From Synechocystis sp046304295 (GTDB taxonomy: Bacteria > Cyanobacteriota > Cyanobacteriia > Cyanobacteriales > Microcystaceae): a stretch of DNA of 9,596 nucleotides. Shown here in pieces: positions 1 to 7,001 of this stretch. Below the pieces are notes generated by a model, which had not been told where the DNA came from, did no database searches, and saw only the letters and a list, made by a program, of their open reading frames with translations. The position numbers were made by a program, and so were the translations under genes. The stretch covers positions 1-9,596 of the forward strand of contig JBKCES010000253.1 of the NCBI GenBank assembly GCA_046304295.1, read 5' to 3'. Within the stretch, counting starts at the first letter, position 1. Each line of letters opens with the position of its first letter.

Positions 1-409
1 TTTCCGTATCGATGGAAGATCGACACCCAAACTGCCGGCGCTGTTGATCAACAATGGCGTTTTTAACTTGCAGCGCCGTGAAGTGGCTGTGGTTGAGTTG
101 AGCGTTTTTGCCGGAGCAGACGACGGCGAAGGTTTGGTCGGGTTGCAGATAGGGCGACCAATCTAGTCTTTGAACCCCTTGGTAAAGCATCTGGGCAGAC
201 TCCGCTTCTAAAACAGCGAGGGGAACCAAAACCCGATAGATCAAGCGAGACCAGAGATTGACCCGATATAAAAGCTCCAGATCCCCCTCAAAAGCTACGC
301 CGGCAAATTGGAGGTTGACCGCGCCGGCACCGAGGCTCCGCAATTCTTCCGCCGCTAGGGTTTCCAAACCTCGGGCCACCGTGGCGAAGTAGGCGTTTGG
401 CCGCCTCAT
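1..409 (-). CDS. THUMP-domain class I SAM-dependent RNA methyltransferase, RlmL-type (partial, N-terminal 136 residues)
   Basis: Reading leftward from the ATG at 409-407, the frame stays open to the window edge, so only about 136 N-terminal residues are present. The protein starts MRRPNAYFATVARGLETLAA and later contains LWSRLIYRVLVPL (about 52-64) and HFTALQVKNAIVDQQRRQFG (about 111-130). This is the ferredoxin-like/THUMP N-terminal region of the RlmL/YpsC family, which methylates guanine N2 in 23S rRNA; the ALQVKNAIVD stretch is a family signature. The SAM-binding methyltransferase domain must lie beyond position 1 and cannot be checked. Its ATG overlaps the TGA of the upstream histidine kinase gene by four bases (ATGA, 409-406), which suggests translational coupling. 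The family call is firm; the exact methylated nucleotide is inference. Confidence 0.86.
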   Translation of the reverse strand, partial: MRRPNAYFATVARGLETLAAEELRSLGAGAVNLQFAGVAFEGDLELLYRVNLWSRLIYRVLVPLAVLEAESAQMLYQGVQRLDWSPYLQPDQTFAVVCSGKNAQLNHSHFTALQVKNAIVDQQRRQFGCRSSIDTE

Positions 410-2442
410 AGCCCAGGACGACGGCGCCGGGACGAGCGCCGAAAACGGGGCGCAGAGACCGGTTCCGGTTTGGGTTTCGACTCCCGGCGCTCGGCGCCGG
501 GGGGAGCTACTGGCAGGGTGAAATGGAACTGACTGCCTAGATTTTTCCCCTGGGATTCCGCCCAAATTTCCCCGCCCCAACCGGTGACAATCTGGCGGCA
601 GATGGCCAGTCCTAGGCCCGTGCCGCCGGCGCTCCGTCGCAGGGCGCCTTCTTCCTGGTAGAAGCGGTCAAACACGGTTTCCAAGCGATTCGGCTCAATG
701 CCCCGGCCGTTGTCGGCGATGGTGATCTCTAAAAAACCTTCCCCCTTCGGCGCCGCGGTAATCGTAATTTGTCCCCCGGCGCTGGTGAATTTAATAGCGT
801 TATCTAATAATTTAGCCAACAGTTCCACCAGCCACTCCCCATCAGCCTGCACCGGCGGCAGATCCAACGGCGCTTGATTCAAAATTTGCGGTAGGGTTTG
901 GTGGCGGTTGTGAGCACGCATGTGGCTGAGGGAAAGATCAATACATTCCGCCAAGGAAACCGGTTCGGCGTTCCATTCGATGCGGCCGCTCTCCAGTTGG
1001 GACAGGGTGAGGAAATCTTGGACGAGTTTCCGCATCCGCTCCGCGTCCGCCAGCGCCGTGTTTAACATTACCTGCCGCAGTTCCTGGGGCATATCCGGCT
1101 CCGTGGCAAGGCTTTCTAAACAAACCTGAATGGTGGAGAGGGGCGTGCGCAGTTCATGACCGGTGATGGCCACCAAATTGGAGCGGGTACGGTCAAGGGC
1201 TTCCAGTTGCTCGTTCAAGTCCTGTAAATTGGCGTAGGCTTCCGCCTGGATCAGCGCCACCCCCACCTCGAGGTTCACCGCCTCCACCAGTGCCACATCG
1301 TCCTGATTCCAGGTTAACGGCGCCGGGCCACAGTGATGCAATTCCATCATGCCTAAAAGCCGATCCCGGTAAAGGATGGGCACCAGCATCCAGGATAGAA
1401 TCGAGCAACTGGCCACCAATTCCCCCAGGGGCGCGCCGGGTTTTTCCAAAAAGGCATCCGCCAACACCCGGGGATCCTGAGGCGCGTTGTCTAAAACGAC
1501 GGCATCCCGCAATTCCAACACCTGTTGAAAGAGGGGATTTTCCCGCAGGGGCCAGGCCCGGCCTTTGAGGGAGGCGATCCCTTGGTTTAAAAATTCGTGG
1601 GTGATGGTGGCGTCTAGGTCTTCTTCCTGACAGCGGTAAATTAAACACCGACAGACCCCCAACCCTTCCCCCAACTTCTCCACGGCGATCTGTAAAATTT
1701 CCTCCGGGTCGAGGGAGCGCCGGATGGCCGCGGTGACGGAGTTGAGGAGGCGCTCTTTTTGCTCCTTTACGGAAAGGGAGCGATTTGCCTTAATGAGTTT
1801 GTACTGCCCTGCCTGTAGATAGGTGACCAGGCGCTCCACAAAGGGCGCCGGGTTGCTTTGAAATTCCTGGGGGGAGTGGGCGAGGATGACGGACGGGGAA
1901 GTCAAGTAACGGCGCCGGGCTTGGTGAATCTTGGCATCTAACTCGGGGCGATAGGCCAGAATTCGATTCAGGAGAATGTCCGCGGCCTTTTGGCTCATAG
2001 AGCGCTCAAAGGTCCAAATCCCCTCAAAGCGCCGATTATTGTCGATGGCATCCCCCGCAGAAGTGGGGCGCTCCCGGCAGATTAAACAACTGGCGTACTG
2101 TTTGCCGATCACCACCAGGTGCCATTCCTGACTGAGGGCGTCCTGGGGGTCGAAGGCGATGGTCTCGTAGCGGTCGGAGTTATTTTTAAAGTCTGTTTCC
2201 GGCGCCGCTAGGACATAGACTTGTTGACTGCGGTCGGCGATGCGGCGGTAACGATGGGCTTCCTGACGATAAAAGCGCTCCCGTTGAAAACTGGCGATAA
2301 TGAGAGGATTCTGGTGATCCGCCAGCACCTGGTCTTCCATGGCGTGGGAAAGCGCCGTCAGGGAAGACTTGAAATACAATTGCGGCCGCCCCTCGGGAAA
2401 GGCTCGCAGAAGTTCTGAGAGGACAGACTGGGAATTACTCAT
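406..2442 (-). CDS. DICT-GAF sensor histidine kinase
   Basis: This 678-residue protein has no obvious transmembrane segment, so it is probably a soluble sensor kinase. Residues about 1-180 match the DICT sensory domain (RPQLYFKSSLTALSHAMEDQ near the start, then RERFYRQEAHRYRRIA and FEGIWTFERSMS). Residues about 230-405 look like a GAF domain. A HisKA dimerisation domain follows with the H-box GHELRTPLS; His429 is the predicted phospho-acceptor. The HATPase domain shows an N box (LLDNAIKF, Asn548), G1 (DNGRGI, about 578-582), F box (FDRFYQ, 591-596) and G2 (GGTGLGLAI, 606-614), so all catalytic motifs are intact. The last 33 residues are Pro- and Arg-rich (RRSSRRRR near the end) and lie outside the kinase fold. 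No response regulator is adjacent, so the partner is unknown. DICT domains are proposed to act with GAF domains in signal sensing; no bilin-binding Cys motif is evident, so light sensing is not supported. The ATG at 2442 puts DICT at the N-terminus as expected. Confidence 0.92.
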   Translation of the reverse strand: MSNSQSVLSELLRAFPEGRPQLYFKSSLTALSHAMEDQVLADHQNPLIIASFQRERFYRQEAHRYRRIADRSQQVYVLAAPETDFKNNSDRYETIAFDPQDALSQEWHLVVIGKQYASCLICRERPTSAGDAIDNNRRFEGIWTFERSMSQKAADILLNRILAYRPELDAKIHQARRRYLTSPSVILAHSPQEFQSNPAPFVERLVTYLQAGQYKLIKANRSLSVKEQKERLLNSVTAAIRRSLDPEEILQIAVEKLGEGLGVCRCLIYRCQEEDLDATITHEFLNQGIASLKGRAWPLRENPLFQQVLELRDAVVLDNAPQDPRVLADAFLEKPGAPLGELVASCSILSWMLVPILYRDRLLGMMELHHCGPAPLTWNQDDVALVEAVNLEVGVALIQAEAYANLQDLNEQLEALDRTRSNLVAITGHELRTPLSTIQVCLESLATEPDMPQELRQVMLNTALADAERMRKLVQDFLTLSQLESGRIEWNAEPVSLAECIDLSLSHMRAHNRHQTLPQILNQAPLDLPPVQADGEWLVELLAKLLDNAIKFTSAGGQITITAAPKGEGFLEITIADNGRGIEPNRLETVFDRFYQEEGALRRSAGGTGLGLAICRQIVTGWGGEIWAESQGKNLGSQFHFTLPVAPPGAERRESKPKPEPVSAPRFRRSSRRRRPGL

Positions 2443-2733
2443 CGATCCGGCGCTTGGGATGTCCTGGAGAAGGATGGTGCGACAACCCCGCCCTCTTCCT
2501 TCGAGTTTCTATCATACTCTCTCTCTTTCCCCATCTCGGCGCCGATTCCTCCGCTCAGAACCGCCCCCCGCCTCCCTTGGAAAAGAGGAGTTTCGTCCGG
2601 GCTAGTGTGTTATCCCTTTAGATTAGCCATAAAACCCAGTCTAACGTCTCCAATTCAGACAGCTTCCCGAGTTCGTTCGCATGAACTCATAAAAAGCCGG
2701 TTGTTCTATTTTTACTTTCCAGCCTTCATGGAC
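2443..2733. other. 291-base intergenic gap without a convincing gene
   Basis: This gap lies between the cobQ stop and the histidine kinase start, both read leftward, and must hold the 3' end of one transcript and the promoter of the next. On the minus strand a TATGAT hexamer (complement of 2511-2516) lies about 70 bases before the kinase ATG and could be a -10 box, but no good -35 was seen. A 6-bp inverted repeat, GAGTTC/GAACTC at 2669-2674 and 2683-2688, has no adjacent T-run on the minus strand, so it is a weak terminator candidate at best. The only open frames here are short, lack recognisable similarity and cross neighbouring genes. No tRNA or riboswitch fold was recognised. Confidence 0.6.
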
Positions 2734-4245
2734 TCAGGAGGAGAAAGGGGGCGGCGAATAGTTTGTTTCTGCCTCCAAGTAACGCCAAAGGGCATCTAGG
2801 TCTAGGGTCTCCCCCGCTAAATCCGCCACCTGATCCAACAGGCTCTCCCGTTGCTGGCTATAGTCAGGAATCTCTAGACTGAGGGGCGCTAGGCCTTTTT
2901 TCCCCCGCAGTTGATTGAGCCAAGCCCGGCGCCAAGCGCCGTTTTCCAACAGCCCGTGGAGGTAAGTGCCCCAGAGGTTCCGGTCTGGAGAGACTAAACC
3001 GAGAGTCGGATCGGCGAAAAGGGGTTGAAAATCCGAGTTAGGGAGAATTTCCGTCTGTCCCTGATGGATTTCATAGCCGCTAACGGTTAAACCGTTCCAG
3101 GGAAACTGACTCAGCACTCGGCGCTGGCGGGTAATTTTTTCTACGTTCATCCGAGTGATGAGGGGAAACAGCCCTAGGCCCTCTCCCTGGGTAACGGCGC
3201 TTTCTAACCCCTGGGGATCGAGGAGGGTTTGCCCCAGGAGTTGCCAGCCGCCGCAAACACCCAACAGGGTTCCGCCCTGATTAACGTAGTTCAAAAGCTG
3301 GGCCGCCATGCCAGAGGTTTTTAATTGCTCCAGCGCCGTCAGGGTATTTTTCGTTCCCGGCAGAATCACGGCGTCGGGACTGCCTAAAGACCCAGTTAAT
3401 TCTAGAAAGGTAACTCGAACCTGGGGTTCCGCCTCCAGGGGATCAAAGTCGGTAAAATTGGCGATCTGGGGCAATTTCAAAACTGCGATTTCCAGATCAA
3501 CCGCTTGATTGCGACTGGGACGATCCAAAAGGGAAAGGGAATCTTCTGCGGGAAATAATAGATTGCTATAGGGAATAACGCCCAAGACCGGAATCCCCGT
3601 TTCCCGCTCCAACCAATCCAGACCCGGTTGCAGGATCGAGAGTTGCCCCCGAAATTTATTAATCACCACCCCTTTGATTAACGCCCGCTCCTGGGGTTCC
3701 AGTAACATCAAGGTTCCCACCACCTGGGCAAAGGCGCCGCCCCGGTCAATATCCACCACTAAAATCGTCCAGGCGCCCAGATATTGGGCCACCCGCATAT
3801 TGGTCAAGTCCCGGTGTTTGAGGTTAATTTCCGCCGGACTGCCGGCGCCTTCGCAGACAATGACCTGAAATTCTTGTTTTAATTGTTCCAAGGAGGCGGT
3901 AATGGCGCTCCAGCCCCGGTCAAAGTACTGCTCGTAATACTCCTGCGCCTGGGTGACGCCGATTTTTTTGCCCAAGAGAATCACCTGGGAGGTACTGTCC
4001 CCCTGGGGTTTGAGCAAAATCGGATTCATCTCCACCCGCGGCGCTACCCCCGCGGCCCAGGACTGAACTGCTTGAGCGTGGCCCATCTCTCCCCCCTCCG
4101 CCGTCACGTAGGCGTTCAAGGCCATATTTTGTCCCTTGAAGGGCGCAACCTTATACCCCCGGCACCGGATCAGACGACAGAGCGCCGTCGTTAGAAAGGT
4201 TTTCCCGGCGTGGGAAGTGGTTCCCACCACCATCACCCCCGGCAT
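2734..4245 (-). CDS. cobQ: Cobyric acid synthase (adenosylcobyrate a,c-diamide amidotransferase)
   Basis: CobQ/CbiP amidates four side-chain carboxylates of adenosylcobyrinic acid a,c-diamide, using glutamine and ATP, to give adenosylcobyric acid in corrinoid (B12-type) synthesis. The 503 residues are full length for the family. The N-terminal synthetase domain has the ATP-binding loop GTTSHAGKT (8-16), then KGQNMALNA (37-45) and LKPQGDSTSQVIL (78-90). The mid-region carries CEGAGSPAEINL (131-142) and VVDIDRGGAFA (163-173). The C-terminal class I glutamine amidotransferase domain has the nucleophile Cys331 in LLGVCGGWQLLG, where Trp replaces the Tyr I recall from enterobacterial CbiP, then GYEIHQGQT (390-398) and His430 in GTYLHGLLEN. 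The start codon abuts the TAG of yvcK with no spacing, implying one mRNA and coupled translation. No other corrinoid gene is in the window, so cobQ is separated from any cob cluster here. All expected catalytic residues are present. Confidence 0.97.
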   Translation of the reverse strand: MPGVMVVGTTSHAGKTFLTTALCRLIRCRGYKVAPFKGQNMALNAYVTAEGGEMGHAQAVQSWAAGVAPRVEMNPILLKPQGDSTSQVILLGKKIGVTQAQEYYEQYFDRGWSAITASLEQLKQEFQVIVCEGAGSPAEINLKHRDLTNMRVAQYLGAWTILVVDIDRGGAFAQVVGTLMLLEPQERALIKGVVINKFRGQLSILQPGLDWLERETGIPVLGVIPYSNLLFPAEDSLSLLDRPSRNQAVDLEIAVLKLPQIANFTDFDPLEAEPQVRVTFLELTGSLGSPDAVILPGTKNTLTALEQLKTSGMAAQLLNYVNQGGTLLGVCGGWQLLGQTLLDPQGLESAVTQGEGLGLFPLITRMNVEKITRQRRVLSQFPWNGLTVSGYEIHQGQTEILPNSDFQPLFADPTLGLVSPDRNLWGTYLHGLLENGAWRRAWLNQLRGKKGLAPLSLEIPDYSQQRESLLDQVADLAGETLDLDALWRYLEAETNYSPPPFSS

Positions 4246-5625
4246 CTAGGCCTGTCCCCCATACCAACGCATTAAAACCCTAGCTAACCGCTCGGGATCA
4301 TGGCGCACTTTCCCCTGGGGCGTTTCCCGCATCACGTTCGCTAAGACTAACCGACAGCCCAGACCCGTCACTGCTTCCCGGTCGAGGTAAACCGGATGGC
4401 ACTTCTCCTGGGCGTATTTTTGCAAACTCTGGGGAGAAGGGGGCGTTCTTTGGACTAAAACCCCGTCAAAGAGGCGATACTCGGAGACGGCGTCAATGGC
4501 TCGGAGATGGTCGGAGACGGTGTAACCGTCGGTTTCCCCCGGTTGGGTCATGATGTTGCAGATATAGATTCTCGGCGCCTGGGAGGCGGCGATGGCGGCT
4601 TGAATATCCGGCACCAACAGGTTCGGAATAATACTGGTATATAAACTGCCGGGGCCGATAATAATATAGTCCGCCTCGTCAATAGCTTTGAGCACCGCTG
4701 GCGGCGCTGGGGGATTATCGGGATGACAACCAATCCGCTCAATTTTGCCCCCCGCTTCCGTAATCTGAGATTCCCCCTCAATCAGGCGCCCGTCTTCTAA
4801 TTGGGCCCAGAGGGTCACGTCCGCCAGGGTGGCGGGCAAGACTTTACCCCGCACCGCTAAAACTTTAGAGCTAGCGGCGATAGCCTGTTCTAGGTCGCCG
4901 GTGATCTCTGTCAGCGCCGTGAGAAATAAATTGCCAAAACTGTGGCCCACCAGCCCGTCTCCGGCTTGGAAACGGTATTGAAACAGCTCGGTGATCAGTT
5001 TTTCCTCGTCCGCTAGGGAGGCCAAGCAGTTGCGAATATCCCCCGGCGGCAGAACCCCGATTTCCCGGCGCAGGCGCCCAGAGGAACCGCCGTCGTCTGC
5101 CACGGTGACAATGGCCGTAATATTGGCGCTGTACTGTTTAATACCCCGCAGGAGGGTGGACAAGCCTGTGCCGCCCCCCACCACCACAATTTTCGGCCCC
5201 CGGTTCAAGCGCCGGTGATTGAGGAGGACGTCCACTAACTCCTGATTGCCCTCCGGTTGGAGCACCTCCGTAATGGCGCCGACAGTGCGGCTCTGCCCCC
5301 AAAGCACGCAGAATACCCCCAGGGCTAAGAGCAAAGGGCCGGAAATATAGTTGGGAACTAATTGAGTCGTCCGTTCGAGGGTTTGGGAAAGAAATTCCGT
5401 AATGCGATAGACAGGGGTTAACTTCACCCAAACCGCTAAGCCGAAGAGGATCAGCGCCAACCCCAAGGAACTGATCAACAGCCAACGCTTAACCAAGAGG
5501 CCCGGCATCAACCACTTCGCCCAACGGTTAACCCGCTGGGGCGTATGGCTGGAGACATTGGCGCCCCACTTACGTTGTTCAGAACGCAGTCTGCGAAGCG
5601 CCGATTTGAGGGGGCTAGGGGACAT
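4246..5625 (-). CDS. yvcK: Membrane-anchored YvcK/CofD-like protein (gluconeogenesis factor family)
   Basis: This 459-residue protein has a basic N-terminus, two predicted membrane helices (about 47-67 and 94-110) and a YvcK/CofD-like Rossmann domain from about residue 143. Motifs are KIVVVGGGTGLSTLLRG (145-161), TVADDGGSSGRLRREIG (174-190), LPPGDIRNC (192-200), GHSFGN (227-232) and IIGPGSLYTS (322-331). In Bacillus subtilis YvcK binds UDP-sugars and is needed for growth on gluconeogenic carbon and for cell shape. The fold is shared with CofD, the 2-phospho-L-lactate transferase of F420 synthesis, but no F420 gene is nearby and the YvcK assignment is preferred. The two helices set it apart from soluble firmicute YvcK (roughly 320 residues) and suggest the nucleotide-sugar-binding domain sits at the membrane. 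It lies 68 bases downstream of the DUF4079 gene, with no clear Shine-Dalgarno sequence before its ATG, and is directly followed by cobQ. Confidence 0.93.
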   Translation of the reverse strand: MSPSPLKSALRRLRSEQRKWGANVSSHTPQRVNRWAKWLMPGLLVKRWLLISSLGLALILFGLAVWVKLTPVYRITEFLSQTLERTTQLVPNYISGPLLLALGVFCVLWGQSRTVGAITEVLQPEGNQELVDVLLNHRRLNRGPKIVVVGGGTGLSTLLRGIKQYSANITAIVTVADDGGSSGRLRREIGVLPPGDIRNCLASLADEEKLITELFQYRFQAGDGLVGHSFGNLFLTALTEITGDLEQAIAASSKVLAVRGKVLPATLADVTLWAQLEDGRLIEGESQITEAGGKIERIGCHPDNPPAPPAVLKAIDEADYIIIGPGSLYTSIIPNLLVPDIQAAIAASQAPRIYICNIMTQPGETDGYTVSDHLRAIDAVSEYRLFDGVLVQRTPPSPQSLQKYAQEKCHPVYLDREAVTGLGCRLVLANVMRETPQGKVRHDPERLARVLMRWYGGQA

Positions 5626-5693
5626 AGGAGGGCCGAAAGAAGCCGATAGGGTCAGTCTAAACTAGAGACGGGAGCTTTTTCTAAAAGAGGGGA

Positions 5694-6164
5694 TTAAAGC
5701 TTGCTAATGATGCGCTGAACGATTTCCACTCCCGTCACCGCCTGCCAACCAAAGAGACCGATGACGGTCAGGTTCAGAACGATGTGGGTATAACGGGCCA
5801 GGTCGTTGCCCTTCTGCATCCAGGGCGCCAGCGCTGCGGCCGTGGCGATCAGTGCCGTCATCCCCAGACCGACTAAGAGGTGGGGCCCCACAAAGAGCTT
5901 GCCGTTATTGATATAGGTCACCGCCATACCCCCCACAGTGCCCATCACCATGAGAGCCAGGAGCAGAGAGCCAGTTACATAGTGCTTTTGCTTAACGTCC
6001 TTTTGAATGAGACTTTTACGGGTCTCTGGGTCGGCGGAGCGGATTTTGCGGGACTGAAACCCGAGCCAGAGGGCGTAAAGGGAGGTGGCTAAGAGCGCCC
6101 ACATGAGGATGGGGTGGCCGAACTGGCTATAAATTTTGACGGATTCAGGAAGGGCGAAAGTCAT
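5694..6164 (-). CDS. DUF4079 four-helix membrane protein, possibly a b561-like dihaem protein
   Basis: This 156-residue integral membrane protein has four predicted helices (about 16-35, 62-84, 92-113 and 124-146). It matches my memory of DUF4079, a family found in cyanobacteria and plastids with no established function. One His sits at the start of each helix: His17, His61, His95 and His127. Because helix direction alternates, His17 and His95 fall on one face of the membrane and His61 and His127 on the other. Cytochrome b561 uses the same arrangement of four His ligands for two haems. A haem role is inference from this pattern; no sequence identity to b561 is claimed. The gene is divergent from ctaE, another membrane redox gene, across 141 bases, and precedes yvcK on the same strand, with which it may be co-transcribed. 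The ATG at 6164 gives an N-terminus typical of the family. Family call good, function open. Confidence 0.84.
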   Translation of the reverse strand: MTFALPESVKIYSQFGHPILMWALLATSLYALWLGFQSRKIRSADPETRKSLIQKDVKQKHYVTGSLLLALMVMGTVGGMAVTYINNGKLFVGPHLLVGLGMTALIATAAALAPWMQKGNDLARYTHIVLNLTVIGLFGWQAVTGVEIVQRIISKL

Positions 6165-6185
6165 GGAAAGAATTGCTCGTAGGCA

Positions 6186-6213
6186 AATTAACAGTGCTTC
6201 ATAAAAATTAACA
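6186..6213. repeat. Short direct repeat AATTAACA, two copies 20 bases apart
   Basis: AATTAACA occurs at 6186-6193 and again at 6206-6213, a spacing of about two helical turns, just upstream of the DUF4079 start codon (TGTTAATT on the coding strand). It could be a tandem operator, or chance in a short AT-rich stretch. Confidence 0.35.
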
Positions 6214-6242
6214 TAGTCGGCCCCGGCGAACGGCGGGGAGCG

Positions 6243-6263
6243 TTTGCTACTCTATTTGCTACT
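6243..6263. repeat. Short direct repeat TTTGCTACT, two copies 12 bases apart
   Basis: Exact 9-base copies stand at 6243-6251 and 6255-6263, about 43-63 bases before the ctaE start codon. The position fits a regulator or promoter element for ctaE. Repeats of this length are unlikely by chance so close together, but their role is unknown. Confidence 0.45.
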
Positions 6264-6305
6264 GTAGGGGCACGTCTTGCTCGTCCATCCCGGATCCCAA
6301 ACCCT

Positions 6306-6875
6306 ATGTCAATGGCGCCCGACCGGAAAGAATCCGACAACCTCTCCTTTGGATTTCCTGTCTTCCTCGCCTCCGAGAGCGTTGTCTTCCTCAGTTTCTT
6401 TGTCACCTATACCCTCCTGCGCCTCGGCAGTCCCCAGTGGTTTCCCCCTGGAGTCCGGGGCTTGGATATTCCCCGAGCGGCGGTTAATACCATAATTCTT
6501 TTAAGCAGTAGTGCCGTTATTGTCCTAGCGGAAAGGGCGCTCCACCGGGGACAAGTAACCTTATTTCGGCGCCTCTGGTTGTTGACGGCGACCCTAGGCA
6601 TTATTTTTCTCTGCGGTCAGGTCGCAGAATGGCAGGCCATGCCCTTTGGTCTGGACGCGGGAACGGCGGGCGCCACCTTTTACCTTCTCACCGGTTTCCA
6701 CGGTCTCCACGTCCTGACGGGGGTGGGGTTAATCCTTTACTTTTATCGGCGCTCGCTCCGCCCCCACAACTTTGACGGCGGCCACAGCGGAGTCGGAGCC
6801 GCGGCGCTGTTTTGGCATTTTGTGGACGGGATTTGGGTGATTTTATTTCTCCTTCTTTATCTTTGGCCTGCCTAA
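6306..6875 (+). CDS. ctaE: Cytochrome c oxidase subunit III (haem-copper oxidase subunit 3)
   Basis: This 189-residue protein has five predicted membrane helices (about 17-40, 58-77, 91-107, 122-146 and 166-187), the usual form of short bacterial subunit III. Diagnostic features are Glu24 in FLASESVVFL, matching the conserved helix glutamate of COX III, NTIILLSSSAVIVLAERAL (61-79), VAEWQAM (106-112), FHGLHVLTG (131-139) and WHFVDGIWVILF (170-181). Subunit III supports the catalytic subunit I of a respiratory terminal oxidase in the membrane. It is the only rightward gene in the window, and neither subunit I (ctaD) nor subunit II (ctaC) is beside it, so it is an orphan here. Whether it serves an aa3-type oxidase or the alternative ARTO oxidase cannot be told from this sequence. 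The ATG at 6306 is chosen, with a second ATG at 6312 also possible; neither has a clear ribosome binding site. Confidence 0.91.
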   Translation: MSMAPDRKESDNLSFGFPVFLASESVVFLSFFVTYTLLRLGSPQWFPPGVRGLDIPRAAVNTIILLSSSAVIVLAERALHRGQVTLFRRLWLLTATLGIIFLCGQVAEWQAMPFGLDAGTAGATFYLLTGFHGLHVLTGVGLILYFYRRSLRPHNFDGGHSGVGAAALFWHFVDGIWVILFLLLYLWPA

Positions 6876-6962
6876 TATTAAGAGGCTCCGATTAACGCTC
6901 CCCTTTCCAAGCTACGGTGTACACAGATCTCGACCAAAAACCTAAATTGTTTGCCAATCAGC

Positions 6963-6977
6963 GAGCCGGAACGGCTC
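6963..6977. terminator. GC-rich hairpin between converging ctaE and obg, possible terminator
   Basis: GAGCCG (6963-6968) pairs with CGGCTC (6972-6977) around a GAA loop, giving a perfect 6-bp stem. It lies 87 bases after the ctaE stop and 24 bases after the obg stop. No long T-run follows on either strand (AAGGAATAAAAT on the right, mixed sequence on the left), so intrinsic termination is only possible; the position between converging genes favours it. Confidence 0.38.
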
Positions 6978-7001
6978 AAGGAATAAAATCGCTAAAGACG
7001 G

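Larger units (their letters stand above)
6165..6305. promoter_or_regulatory. Divergent promoter region between the DUF4079 gene and ctaE
   Basis: This 141-base gap must contain the 5' ends of two outward-facing transcripts. Minus-strand TATGTT (complement of 6210-6215) and TATGAA (complement of 6198-6203) are possible -10 boxes for the DUF4079 gene. The rightward side holds a pair of TTTGCTACT repeats. A GC-rich imperfect inverted repeat at 6221-6238 (CCCCG/CGGGG arms) sits between the two halves and might separate the promoters. No strong Shine-Dalgarno sequence precedes either start. Exact promoter positions are not certain. Confidence 0.5.

Noticed and set aside
1193..1648. 151-codon open frame on the minus strand inside the histidine kinase gene
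   Set aside because: It is out of frame with the kinase, whose GAF domain is recognisable there. The translation is a Gly/Arg-rich shadow with no known motif.
2669..2688. Inverted repeat GAGTTC/GAACTC in the cobQ-kinase gap as a terminator
   Set aside because: The stem is only 6 bp with an 8-base loop and no T-run in the direction of transcription. It is mentioned in the gap entry but not called separately.
2605..2799. 64-codon plus-strand open frame starting in the gap before the cobQ stop
   Set aside because: It runs into the 3' end of cobQ on the opposite strand, has no good ribosome binding site and shows no family features.
3883..4194. 103-codon open frame on the plus strand opposite cobQ
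   Set aside because: It lies antisense to the conserved N-terminal domain of CobQ and has no recognisable similarity; it is a GC-rich shadow.
5138..5485. 115-codon open frame on the minus strand overlapping yvcK
   Set aside because: It is in a different frame from the conserved YvcK motifs and low in complexity.
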